The notes beneath the pieces are model-generated. The model saw nothing but the letters and a program-made list of their open reading frames with translations, had not been told where the DNA came from and did not search any database. Positions 24,143-31,927 of a stretch of DNA of 33,432 nucleotides are shown here, one piece after another. Source of the stretch: Acidobacteriota bacterium. Its GTDB lineage: Bacteria; Acidobacteriota; Vicinamibacteria; Marinacidobacterales; SMYC01. The stretch covers positions 1-33,432 of the forward strand of contig SMYC01000260.1 of NCBI GenBank assembly GCA_004356105.1. The letters run 5' to 3'. A program made the translations under genes and the position numbers. Every line of letters begins with the position of its first letter. Position 1 is the first letter of the stretch.

Positions 24143-26326
24143 TCACGGCCTTCGCCCGATGACGTAGGTCGGCTTTGAAGCCTCGACGTTTACACTTTGC
24201 GTGTCCGTCACGTTCCCGGCCCAAGTGAAGACGAACTCGTGCGGGCCGATGACGACCTCGCGATTCATGAAGGGCGGCGAGCCCGCCGGCATCCCGTCGA
24301 TCGTGACCGTACAATTCCCTTTCGCGCGCACATTGACGCGCCCGACCGGAGGTGCCTGGTGCGTTGTCGTCTCCCCCTCACGGATCGCGATTTCCACCGA
24401 TCGACTCAGAAACACCTCGGGCGCCACCAGTCGAAACCGATAGTTACCTGGTCGGAACCGAACGCTCGGATTGGGCGAAGCGCTAGCAACGACACCATTG
24501 CCACGATGAATGGCCACCGGATAGGGGGAGCTCACCCGAAAGGTCCCCGGGCGGCCGAGTGGCGTCAATGCAATGGGCTCTTCCGGAAGTGGCTGGCCCG
24601 CCGCAATCGAGACCGAGCGCGATACATATTCGTCTTTCGCAAGCTGGATCTCGTGATCGCCCTCGACGAGCTCCAAGGTCAAGGGCGTCACGCCGTCCAC
24701 CGGCTCGCCGTCAAGCTGTACCGTGACGCCTTCGGGGTTCGTCACGAGCTCGAAAAAGCGCGTCGTGGGCGTCAGCACGAATTCGAGAGGACCCGGCGGC
24801 GTCTCGGAGAGAACGAGCTCGCTCGACGCTGATTCGAACCCGTCGAGACGTACTTCGATAATGTGCGACTCCGCGGTAACACCGGAGACGAGCAGCTCGA
24901 CGCTTCCTTCCATGGTCGTGAGGCCCGTCGCCGCACCATCCAAGAACACAGCGGCTCCGGGCGGCTCAGAGCTGAGACGTATCGTATGTGCAATCGGCTG
25001 AGGACCCGGAGGCTCCCTCAGGAACATCCAATACAACCCCCCCGCGAGCCCCAGTAGCACAACGATGACAAGCGCCCAGATAGGAGCGGCCAAGGCTCGG
25101 ACAGCGGCGTCGCCTTCGCCCTCTTCCGCGTGGTGCTTCTCGGGCGCCGCCTCGGAAGCAACGCGAGTCGGCGTCGCCGTGACCAGCTCCGTCTCCTCGC
25201 CGACCATGTACGCCGTCGCTGCCACGCTCGCACCGTAGAGCTCCGTGAGCTCATGCTGAATCTCCTTGAGGTGACGCGTGCGATCGTGCTCGGTCTGGTT
25301 TCGCTCGACTTCGTCTTGGTGGAGCTCCCGAAGGGAGCGACGTAGGTAGCGGCGCGCCTCTTCGAGCTCGGGACAATTCTCGAGAACGATCCGCGATTTC
25401 TTGACCAGCTCTTCCCAATTTTCCGAGCGGTTGAGAGCTTGAAGCTCGTCCAATGTCGTTTGAAGCGCCCTCGTCGTCCGCGGAAGCGTCTTGCGATAGA
25501 CCGAGAGGATCTTTTCGAGCTCCCGCGCCATGTCGCCCGCATGCTCGAAGCGATCCTCGGCCTTCTTGGCCATCGCGCGCTCGAGAACATCCTGGATCTC
25601 TTGAGGGATAGTATTTTTCTTCTCGACGACGGGCACCGGCTGCTCGTTGACGATGTTGTAGAGAATGGAGGTCGCAGAGTCTCCCAGAAACGGCCGGCCG
25701 CCGGTCAGGAGCTCGTAGAGGATGCAACCCGCCGAGAAGATATCGGTTCTCCCGTCGAGCTTCTGGCCCCGGATTTGCTCAGGCGACATGTAATGGACCG
25801 TTCCTATCATCACGCCGCTTTTCGTGATCTGGCGGCTTCCTTCCACACGGGCGATCCCGAAATCCATGATCTTGATCTGCCCGTTGTCCAAACAGCGAAG
25901 GTTGGCCGGCTTGATGTCGCGATGAACGACGCCGTTTTGGTGGGCGAAATCGAGAGCGCGACAAAGCTGGATGACGATATCGAGCGCCTCGGCAATCGGC
26001 ATGCCTTCGTCGCCGATGAGGTTCGAGACGTCCGTACCCTCTAGGTACTCCATCACGATATAGGGCTTTTCCGCTCCTCCGAAATTACCGAGCTCGTAAA
26101 TCGTGACGATGTTGGGGTGCTGGAGTTTCGCTGCCGCTCGGGCCTCGCGCTCGAAACGGCTACGAGAATCGACATCGGCAATCACGTCCGCCGCCAGCGT
26201 CTTGATGGCGACGCGACGGTCCAGGGCCGGGTCATGGCCTTCGTAAACCGCACCCATCCCGCCGCGTCCGAGACGCTGAAGGACCGTAAATTTGTCGATC
26301 CGAATTTCGGTATCGTTATCCGTCAT
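24143..26326 (-). CDS. Transmembrane Ser/Thr protein kinase with four PEGA repeats
   Basis: 727 residues. An N-terminal Hanks-type kinase domain (about 12-275) has all key residues: the glycine loop GRGGMGAVY (20-28), Lys42, Glu61, HRDIKPANL (Asp137), DFG (155-157), an activation segment and SPEQ (181-184). A helical juxtamembrane region (280-370) and acidic linker follow, then one membrane segment (about 413-436). Outside the cytoplasm are four PEGA-type repeats (about 446-515, 527-595, 608-670, 680-727; e.g. SSEPPGAAVFLDG and TNPEGVTVQLDG). PEGA repeats replace the PASTA repeats of PknB-type receptors, so this may sense an envelope polymer or surface-layer component. The matching PP2C phosphatase gene lies immediately upstream, 56 bp away. 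Confidence 0.93.
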   Translation of the reverse strand: MTDNDTEIRIDKFTVLQRLGRGGMGAVYEGHDPALDRRVAIKTLAADVIADVDSRSRFEREARAAAKLQHPNIVTIYELGNFGGAEKPYIVMEYLEGTDVSNLIGDEGMPIAEALDIVIQLCRALDFAHQNGVVHRDIKPANLRCLDNGQIKIMDFGIARVEGSRQITKSGVMIGTVHYMSPEQIRGQKLDGRTDIFSAGCILYELLTGGRPFLGDSATSILYNIVNEQPVPVVEKKNTIPQEIQDVLERAMAKKAEDRFEHAGDMARELEKILSVYRKTLPRTTRALQTTLDELQALNRSENWEELVKKSRIVLENCPELEEARRYLRRSLRELHQDEVERNQTEHDRTRHLKEIQHELTELYGASVAATAYMVGEETELVTATPTRVASEAAPEKHHAEEGEGDAAVRALAAPIWALVIVVLLGLAGGLYWMFLREPPGPQPIAHTIRLSSEPPGAAVFLDGAATGLTTMEGSVELLVSGVTAESHIIEVRLDGFESASSELVLSETPPGPLEFVLTPTTRFFELVTNPEGVTVQLDGEPVDGVTPLTLELVEGDHEIQLAKDEYVSRSVSIAAGQPLPEEPIALTPLGRPGTFRVSSPYPVAIHRGNGVVASASPNPSVRFRPGNYRFRLVAPEVFLSRSVEIAIREGETTTHQAPPVGRVNVRAKGNCTVTIDGMPAGSPPFMNREVVIGPHEFVFTWAGNVTDTQSVNVEASKPTYVIGRRP

Positions 26327-26382
26327 GATTCACTGGTCGAGAGGCGCTTCTTGTTCATGGACCCCGTGATGTGAACAAGCAC

Positions 26383-27168
26383 TCAAGAAACCCGGAGCAA
26401 GATGGTCGTCGTATTGTCCTCCCCGCCATTGCGGTTCGCAGCATCCACCAAAGGATCCGCTTGCCCGACGGATCCCCCGCGATCGAGCACGATCCCGAGG
26501 ATTTCGCTGTCCTCGAGCATAGTCGTCAGACCGTCAGAGCAAAGCAAGAGCCTGTCGTCGGGCGCGAGCTCGAGGGCCTGTACATCCACCTCGAGCTCCG
26601 GCTTGCCGCCTAGAGCCCGCGTGACGACGTTTCTGAGCGGGTGATTTCGCGCCTGCTTCTGGTCGATGACACCCGACTGCACCTGTTCGTTGACCCAAGA
26701 ATGGTCGCTCGTCACCAACTGCATCTTGCCGTCACGAATGAGATAGGCGCGGCTGTCCCCTACATGGGCGATCTCTGCAACGCCGCCCTCCACGAGCACC
26801 GCGACGACGGTAGTGGCCATTCCCTCGCATTCCACTTCCTTACGGGCGTGGTCCAGCAGTCTCTGATTCGCGAAGCGGATCGACGTCTTCAGCCGATTTG
26901 CGTTGAGGGACAGCCCTTCTTCGATTCCGTAAGGCCAGGTGATATCCGCGTCACCCGAGGTCAGTTGGACGAACTCGTCGATGGTCTCGACGGCGATGCG
27001 CGAGGCGACGTCGCCGTGGGTGTGCCCGCCCATCCCATCGGCGACCACGTAGAGGCCCACCTCGTCATTCGAGACATAGCTATCTTCGTTCCGCTGGCGT
27101 TTGCGGCCCACATCGGTTACGGAACGTGACTCGATATACATGCTTCGTGTGCGCTCGCGCTCGCTCAT
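26383..27168 (-). CDS. PP2C-type Ser/Thr protein phosphatase
   Basis: 261-residue cytoplasmic metal-dependent phosphatase of the Stp1/PrpC type, expected to reverse the phosphorylation made by the kinase encoded next to it. Motifs in order: RNEDS (26-30), VVADGMGGHTHGDVAS (Asp44, Gly45), GDSRAYL, LLCSDGLTTML and GGEDNTTTILL, which together supply the Asp residues that bind two metal ions. No membrane segment. The start at 27168 overlaps the J-domain gene stop by four bases (ATGA); Met10 at 27141 is an alternative, but coupling supports the longer form. Confidence 0.94.
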   Translation of the reverse strand: MSERERTRSMYIESRSVTDVGRKRQRNEDSYVSNDEVGLYVVADGMGGHTHGDVASRIAVETIDEFVQLTSGDADITWPYGIEEGLSLNANRLKTSIRFANQRLLDHARKEVECEGMATTVVAVLVEGGVAEIAHVGDSRAYLIRDGKMQLVTSDHSWVNEQVQSGVIDQKQARNHPLRNVVTRALGGKPELEVDVQALELAPDDRLLLCSDGLTTMLEDSEILGIVLDRGGSVGQADPLVDAANRNGGEDNTTTILLRVS

Positions 27169-27761
27169 TTGGCCTTCAGCTTCACCATCCGGCGTTTGAG
27201 CTCCGGATGGTTAGGGAATTTCTCGAGCGCCGTCGCGTATACCCGCATGGCACGCACCGTCATGCCGCTACGCAAGTAGACGTCACCGAGCTCGACATGA
27301 GGATCGGGCGATTTGGGATCGATTTCCATCGCTTTGGTAAACAGGTCTGCAGCCTGCCGCGTTTTACTCTTGTCCATGACAAAGAGGCGCGCCGCCGCCA
27401 TGACATATTCGAGCTTTTTCGGCTGAAGTCGCATGGCCTCGTAATAGAACTTCAAAGCAGTTTCATAATCCTTAGACTGCTCACGCAGCTCTGCGTTCTT
27501 AAAAAAGAGATCGGCCTCCTGTTCGGGAGAACGTTTCTCTTTCGCAAGTTCCCTATCATACTCCTGTCGCGATTTCCCATGACGCAGCTGATTATAGGCT
27601 TCCGTGATTTTCTGGAAGTGGGCATCCGCCTTTTTCTTCTCTTCGGGATCCTTGAAGCGATCCGGATGAGTGTCCCGTGCCATCTGGAGATAGGCTTTCT
27701 TGACGTCAGCGCCAGATGCCGTCTTCGGGATCTGAAGGGTCGCATAATAGTCGTCGGCCAT
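27165..27761 (-). CDS. J-domain protein with TPR repeats
   Basis: 198 residues. The N-terminal J domain (1-70; YYATLQIPKTASGADVKKAY, HPD at 32-34, then ITEAYNQL) is expected to stimulate DnaK. The rest has no zinc-finger or C-terminal DnaJ domain and instead carries three to four TPR units (about 83-190; e.g. KDYETALKFYYEAMRLQPKK, ADLFTKAMEIDPKSPDPHVE, RVYATALEKFPNHPELK). This is a type III J protein that would bring Hsp70 to particular clients. It lies 6 bp downstream of the alpha-repeat gene and overlaps the phosphatase gene. Confidence 0.92.
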   Translation of the reverse strand: MADDYYATLQIPKTASGADVKKAYLQMARDTHPDRFKDPEEKKKADAHFQKITEAYNQLRHGKSRQEYDRELAKEKRSPEQEADLFFKNAELREQSKDYETALKFYYEAMRLQPKKLEYVMAAARLFVMDKSKTRQAADLFTKAMEIDPKSPDPHVELGDVYLRSGMTVRAMRVYATALEKFPNHPELKRRMVKLKAK

Positions 27762-27767
27762 ACTGTT

Positions 27768-28850
27768 TTACGGAGTCCTGCGCGTCCGTTTTTCAGCGAG
27801 GCGACGGATCTGTTCCGGCACATTACGGTCACGAAGCAAGCGCTTCAAGTCACGTTCTTTTAAGCGGACGAGAAGCTTCGATGAGACCTCGGGAGGTGTT
27901 TTCGGATTCTTTACGAGCTCGTGGGCGATGCTATATCGCTTTACCCATTGACGATTCTTCGACATTTCGCGCAAGACATCGGGCGACACGTTACGCATCT
28001 TCGCGATTTGCTCCGCGTCCGCATCGTTCATTTTGGGGCTCGACAAAACCGCGCTCCATACGGTGCGGTTGCGGTCTCGGATGAGCATCATGCGGGCCTC
28101 ACGCTCGCCTTTGAGCGCTTTCAGCATCTTCTGGGCCGGCGTCATCTTCATGATTTGGGCGATGAGGCCCTGTTTCTTCTCCTCTTCCTCCTCTGTCAGC
28201 TCGTCATCGCGCTCATCCGCGCCGTAAAGCTCCGCCGCATCTTCTTGGGTTTTCGGCGGGGGCCCCTCCTCTTCCGCCGGCCCCGAGCTCAGATCGAGCT
28301 TGGACTGCGAAGCGGCCTCGCTAGGAGCGGGCCGCGGGGGCGGGGCCGCGTCAGGAGCGGGCCGGTCGAGCTTGAAATCGTGCTTGAGCTCGTCGATGCG
28401 CCGACGCTGGTCAGAGCTCAGATTGTCTTGTTCTTCGAGCGCCTTGATGATGGGCGCATATCGGAGCAGTCGCGTTTGATTGAGGACGATGAATTCCAGA
28501 TTCGATTCCGTGAGGGTCGGCACCATGGCAAGGATCGTTTGGTCGGGTGTCGTCGCGTTTCGCACCAGCGATTGCTGCACCTCGTCCGACAAATCCCGTG
28601 TTCCGAAAAACGCGAGAACGTCCGCAGGGGTGCTCACCTCCTTCAGAACTCTGATGAGTGGAGCTTCGTCCATAGCCTCGAGGCTCGTCGACGCCCGCGC
28701 GCTGACCGCGTCATCGCGGTCCCGGGTCAGAAGGAATAGGAGCTCGATCTGATCCGCCGGCGATAGCGGCAGAGTGCCGGTCGCAGCGGTCAGGCGAACG
28801 TCCTTGGACACGCCCCCCCTGCGAAACTGCGTGACGAGAGGCGAGCTCAT
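27768..28850 (-). CDS. Alpha-repeat protein of unknown function (paralogue of 29919-30659)
   Basis: 360 residues from the ATG at 28850, which has AGGGG seven bases upstream; a TTG six codons earlier is less likely. I do not recognise a named family. The N-terminal part (about 1-150) is a HEAT-like helical repeat region (LSPADQIELLFLLTRDRDDAV, ATTPDQTILAMVPTLTES). A Pro/Ala/Glu-rich disordered linker lies at 170-240. The C-terminal region (about 250-355) repeats helical units and contains a module around RQWVKRYSIAHELVKNPKTP followed by LLVRLKERDLKRLLRDRNVP. The same module appears twice in the protein encoded at 29919-30659. Cytoplasmic, no signal peptide. Its position between the RodZ-like and J-domain genes suggests a scaffold or chaperone-client role, which is only inference. 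Confidence 0.82.
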   Translation of the reverse strand: MSSPLVTQFRRGGVSKDVRLTAATGTLPLSPADQIELLFLLTRDRDDAVSARASTSLEAMDEAPLIRVLKEVSTPADVLAFFGTRDLSDEVQQSLVRNATTPDQTILAMVPTLTESNLEFIVLNQTRLLRYAPIIKALEEQDNLSSDQRRRIDELKHDFKLDRPAPDAAPPPRPAPSEAASQSKLDLSSGPAEEEGPPPKTQEDAAELYGADERDDELTEEEEEKKQGLIAQIMKMTPAQKMLKALKGEREARMMLIRDRNRTVWSAVLSSPKMNDADAEQIAKMRNVSPDVLREMSKNRQWVKRYSIAHELVKNPKTPPEVSSKLLVRLKERDLKRLLRDRNVPEQIRRLAEKRTRRTP

Positions 28851-28880
28851 TCCGGAGCCCCTAGACAAGCCACTCGGCTC

Positions 28881-29714
28881 TCAAGAAACATTGTCACTAA
28901 CATATTCGGTGTAATTGTCCGGCGTGATGGACAAATCCTTGCGAACTTGCCCCGGTCGCCCGAGTGGTCTCAGAGGCTGGTCGTTAATCCACAACGAGAC
29001 GCCTCCTGCATTCCCGAGCCAGAGACGCAACTCCTCGTTCGCGACGAACTCGCGGCGATACCCTTGCTCTTTGAGCCCAGTCGTTACGATTTTCCCGTCC
29101 GCCATGATCTCGAGCCAACAAGACTCGCCCACCTCGAGCACCAAGCGGAGTGCTCCGGTAGCGGCCCCCCTCATGGACCGCGGAACCGGAGGTGGTCCCG
29201 ACGGCGCATGCACCGGGACAAGGACGGGGACGCGGCTCGCGGAAGAAGAAACGGCTTCGGATGGGGACACAGACGCGGCGGCCGGCCTATCGAAAGCCTC
29301 TGCTCCCGTCTCCCCAATCTCCTTTGCCGCGGGAGCGGGCTCCGAGCTAACGACCCACAATGTCCCCATTAGCACGACGGCACCGATGCCCAGCACGACC
29401 GCGCTGAGGCCCACCCAGGGAAGCCAAAACGGGATGGCCCGAGAGCGGCCATCGAGGCTCTTTGTTTCCAATGTCCGTTTCTCGTTCTGGGAGAAGATAT
29501 AGGCATTGACCGCCCGGTCCTCGTCGAGCCCGAGGTAACGCGTATAGGCACGCAGATAGGCCCGGCGATAGAACTCGCCAGGTATGAGCTCGAGTCGGTC
29601 CTCTTCGAGAGCCTGTAGAAAGCGGACTCCGATCCTCGTATCGTCGGAAATCTGCTTCAAGCTGATACCGCGAAGCTCACGCTCGCGCCTCAGCTTCTCG
29701 CTAAGCGACGCCAT
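28881..29714 (-). CDS. RodZ-like HTH membrane protein (HTH_25 and DUF4115)
   Basis: 277-residue bitopic membrane protein. A cytoplasmic Cro-type helix-turn-helix (about 5-70; LRRERELRGISLKQISDDTRIGVRFLQ split over 8-34, then YLRAYTRYLGLD) matches the HTH_25 domain of RodZ, which in that family binds MreB rather than DNA. A membrane segment lies at about 97-122, then a Pro/Ser/Ala-rich spacer, then a DUF4115 beta domain (about 190-265) with LRLVLEVGESCWLEIMADGK. The layout is that of RodZ, a cell-shape protein, but MreB genes are not in the window and the protein may instead be a signalling homologue. It lies 30 bp upstream of the alpha-repeat gene. Confidence 0.88.
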   Translation of the reverse strand: MASLSEKLRRERELRGISLKQISDDTRIGVRFLQALEEDRLELIPGEFYRRAYLRAYTRYLGLDEDRAVNAYIFSQNEKRTLETKSLDGRSRAIPFWLPWVGLSAVVLGIGAVVLMGTLWVVSSEPAPAAKEIGETGAEAFDRPAAASVSPSEAVSSSASRVPVLVPVHAPSGPPPVPRSMRGAATGALRLVLEVGESCWLEIMADGKIVTTGLKEQGYRREFVANEELRLWLGNAGGVSLWINDQPLRPLGRPGQVRKDLSITPDNYTEYVSDNVS

Positions 29715-29918
29715 CTGGAAATTGTGCCGAGTCGTTGCCCGGCCTCCGCTGCCGAAGAGTCGTGGGCCTCTATCTCCCTCAGACTAAGGCATTTTTACTG
29801 CTCTACTCCAATCATGGCTATTGTGTCAGACGTGGAATTCCGTGTCAACGAACGGGGCACGAGATTTAAACACATCGCTCAGGGAGGCATGGCGTCCGCG
29901 GAGCTCGCCTTGCCAACA
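29715..29918. other. 204-bp gap within the minus-strand block
   Basis: No gene or repeat was recognised. A promoter for the RodZ-like gene would be expected here, but I found no convincing -35/-10 pair. Confidence 0.3.
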
Positions 29919-30659
29919 TCACGAGCGAAGGGACGGTTCGTCTCCCGACAACATTTGCTCGGCCGAGAGCGCAACGACACGCGGAAGCTCGCTTTCGCGG
30001 AGCAGGGTCCGGAGCTCACGCTCGGATACATGCTGAAGCAACGACAGCGCTACATGGATAGGTGTATTCGGGTGCGAGACGATCGCTTTTCTCACCGACG
30101 GCCGGTGGACCCAGCGCTCGCTCAAAGCCACAACTCTCAGCACTAGTCCAGAGGTCGACGCCCGTCGCACAATCGCGATGACCTCTTGCTCGCGAATGCG
30201 CGGATTGCGTAACAGAGCCCGGATGATCTTGTCGTCGTTCTCGAGCGCGAGCGTGGAAAGGACCCCGGTCGGTGCCGAGTGCCCCATCGAGATTTTCTCC
30301 CCGAGCTCGAGCTCAGGAAGACGCTCCTTGAGACGGCTCTCCGAAGCCACCCTCAGCGACCTAGGAAGGCGGATATTCGTCGCGACCTTCAACTGTTCCT
30401 TCCAGAACAGGAGCGAGAGCAGCCGTAATGCCAGTGTTTTGGGCGTTTTGACATGGTTGACGATGGCGGCGCGCACCGCGCGCCTCTTGTTCCATCGATC
30501 GTGTCGTGCCACGGCCTCGATCACACCGCTCGAAAGCTCGCGTTTTCTCAGGAGCACGAGAAGATGGGTCTCGTCTGTTTCGCGGTGATCGAGCAGCGGC
30601 GCCACGTCGGCGGCCGTACTGTGAGGACCTATCTGCTCGACGCTCTCTCTCGGTGTCAT
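29919..30659 (-). CDS. Alpha-repeat protein with two copies of a 61-residue module
   Basis: 246-residue cytoplasmic protein of unknown function, predicted to be entirely helical. Two internal repeats align: residues about 48-110 (HDRWNKRRAVRAAIVNHVKT, then LLSLLFWKEQL and LPRSLRVASES) and 177-237 (ALSERWVHRPSVRKAIVSHP, then LLQHVSERELRTLL and LPRVVALSAEQ). The same module occurs once in the product of 27768-28850, so the two are paralogues and probably share a function or interact. It overlaps the upstream thiE-like gene by four bases (ATGA). No catalytic motif seen. Resemblance to leucine-rich-repeat-variant or HEAT-type repeats is possible but not demonstrated. Confidence 0.82.
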   Translation of the reverse strand: MTPRESVEQIGPHSTAADVAPLLDHRETDETHLLVLLRKRELSSGVIEAVARHDRWNKRRAVRAAIVNHVKTPKTLALRLLSLLFWKEQLKVATNIRLPRSLRVASESRLKERLPELELGEKISMGHSAPTGVLSTLALENDDKIIRALLRNPRIREQEVIAIVRRASTSGLVLRVVALSERWVHRPSVRKAIVSHPNTPIHVALSLLQHVSERELRTLLRESELPRVVALSAEQMLSGDEPSLRS

Positions 30660-31300
30660 GCAAGCTTTTCGAAGAGCGCGCGGACCGACGCTTCGCGCTC
30701 GAAAAGAGCGATGGCCGCGACCCCAGCAGCTCCGGCCTCACGCACGGCATGTATACGTTGCGGCGTAATCCCTCCGAGCGCGTAGACTGGGATCGAAGCG
30801 GCGCGCGACGCGGCCGTGAGCCGCTCGAGCCCGATTCCTGGATGCCCGGGTTTGGACGCCGTTCGATAGACGGGGCCAAAAAACACGAAATCCGCTCCGT
30901 TTCGGGCCGCGTCCCGCACCTCCTCGAGGCTATGTGCCGAAGCGCCTATCACGAGCTCGGGCGGCGCGCTTCCGCGAACCTCGGCAACCGACAAGCCATC
31001 CGCCGGAAGATGGACGCCGCCAAGCCCAGCCGCGAGTGTTACGTCGAAGCGATCGTTCACCAGAATTTTCGCCCTCGCGTCCGGGTGCCGCTCGAGCACG
31101 CTCGACACGAAGTTTTCGAGGTCTCGGCCTGCCGCCTGTTTCAAGCGCAGCTGCACCCAATCGACGCCGCTCTCGAGAGCGTGCGCAATGTTCCGAAAGA
31201 GCGCTTCACCTTCCGCGAGGCCGGTAATCATGCACGTTCGAAAGTGAGCCGGCCGAGTCTCCGATCCATCTTTGGTTTCACCCAAATCCGTTGCCCCCAC
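30656..31300 (-). CDS. thiE: Thiamine-phosphate synthase family protein (ThiE/TenI)
   Basis: Up to 214 residues forming a TIM barrel that in ThiE joins HMP-pyrophosphate and the thiazole phosphate into thiamine phosphate. Landmarks: VDWVQLRLK (about 46-54), ILVNDRFDVTLAAGLGGVHLP (split over about 78-98), GASAHS, ADFVFFGPVYRTASKPGHPGIG and PVYALGGI. TenI homologues, which isomerise the thiazole, look similar, so the exact reaction is uncertain; no other thiamine gene is nearby. The N-terminus is unclear: a GTG at 31300 has no ribosome binding site and sits six bases from an inserted repeat, while an ATG at 31231 would trim the first strand. The gene overlaps the alpha-repeat gene by four bases. 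Confidence 0.85.
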   Translation of the reverse strand: MGATDLGETKDGSETRPAHFRTCMITGLAEGEALFRNIAHALESGVDWVQLRLKQAAGRDLENFVSSVLERHPDARAKILVNDRFDVTLAAGLGGVHLPADGLSVAEVRGSAPPELVIGASAHSLEEVRDAARNGADFVFFGPVYRTASKPGHPGIGLERLTAASRAASIPVYALGGITPQRIHAVREAGAAGVAAIALFEREASVRALFEKLA

Positions 31301-31306
31301 CTAACT

Positions 31307-31480
31307 CTAGCCAGGTAAACCTGAAAGCGTTCGAACCGCAGAGGCGCAGAGGACGCAGAGGAAAATTCGGAATTTCGTCTGAGGCTAGGGAGAGCTCTTT
31401 CTCTTCTCTGCGTGCTCTGCGCCTCTGCGGTGAGATGTTCTTCTTCTAAAACGTGAACCAAATCCACAATTCTGACCTAA
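31307..31480. repeat. Third copy of the CTAGCCAGGTAAACCTGAAAGC/CGCAGAGG composite repeat
   Basis: Begins CTAGCCAGGTAAACCTGAAA and continues with a CGCAGAGG-type hairpin (arms about 31336-31352 and 31416-31432). It ends in a degenerate GTGAACCAAATCC...TTCTGACC tail. The order matches 6521-6693 of the first element, so this is a shorter, more diverged copy of its right half. It lies directly upstream of the thiE-like gene. Confidence 0.75.
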
Positions 31481-31506
31481 GGGCCCGGGCAAAAGGCGGG
31501 GTCGGA

Positions 31507-31848
31507 TTAGGAATCTTCAGGTGCCGCGAAGGCGTTCCGAACGTCCGTGGGCGAGACCCGGTTTTCCCGACGTCGATGGCGAGAGAGCTCCTCCTCGAGC
31601 TCTTGGCGCTCTATCGAACCCCGCCATCGATTCAGAACCTCGCTGAAGCCGACGTAGATATTTGCGAGACCCAGCCCGCAGACAGCGCCTCGAAGCGTGG
31701 GCGCCAACATGTAAGGCCGCAGGCCCGGGTAGGCCTCCAAGAAGTAATTCCGCTCCCAGATCGCCGACCAGGGCACCAGCGTGAGAAAGAGCCCAATCTC
31801 GAGACAGACGAGAACGTAGAGAACGAACCACTGCCGATCGAGCATCAT
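31507..31848 (-). CDS. Small membrane protein of unknown function
   Basis: 113 residues with two predicted membrane segments (about 8-28 and 50-70) separated by a short loop rich in aromatic residues (WERNYFLEAYPGLRPY). The C-terminal tail (75-113) is charged, cytoplasmic or periplasmic, and coiled-coil-like (IERQELEEELSRHRRRE). I do not recognise the family. It begins with two consecutive ATG codons at 31848 and 31845. It lies 79 bp downstream of the acidic TPR gene and is separated from thiE by the repeat. Confidence 0.65.
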   Translation of the reverse strand: MMLDRQWFVLYVLVCLEIGLFLTLVPWSAIWERNYFLEAYPGLRPYMLAPTLRGAVCGLGLANIYVGFSEVLNRWRGSIERQELEEELSRHRRRENRVSPTDVRNAFAAPEDS

Positions 31849-31927
31849 TCAGGAACCCGGCAGAAGACGAGCTCAACCCGGTCGAGCGGAGCCTCGGCAC
31901 GACGATCGGCCGAAACAAAGCAGCGCG

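Noticed and set aside
18239..28850. Type VI secretion regulatory cluster (kinase, phosphatase, FHA)
   Set aside because: No Tss structural gene, Hcp, VgrG or ClpV is in the window; the kinase carries PEGA repeats and the neighbours are different.
31228..31467. 79-residue minus-strand ORF overlapping the thiE-like gene
   Set aside because: Repeat-derived sequence that runs into thiE in another frame.
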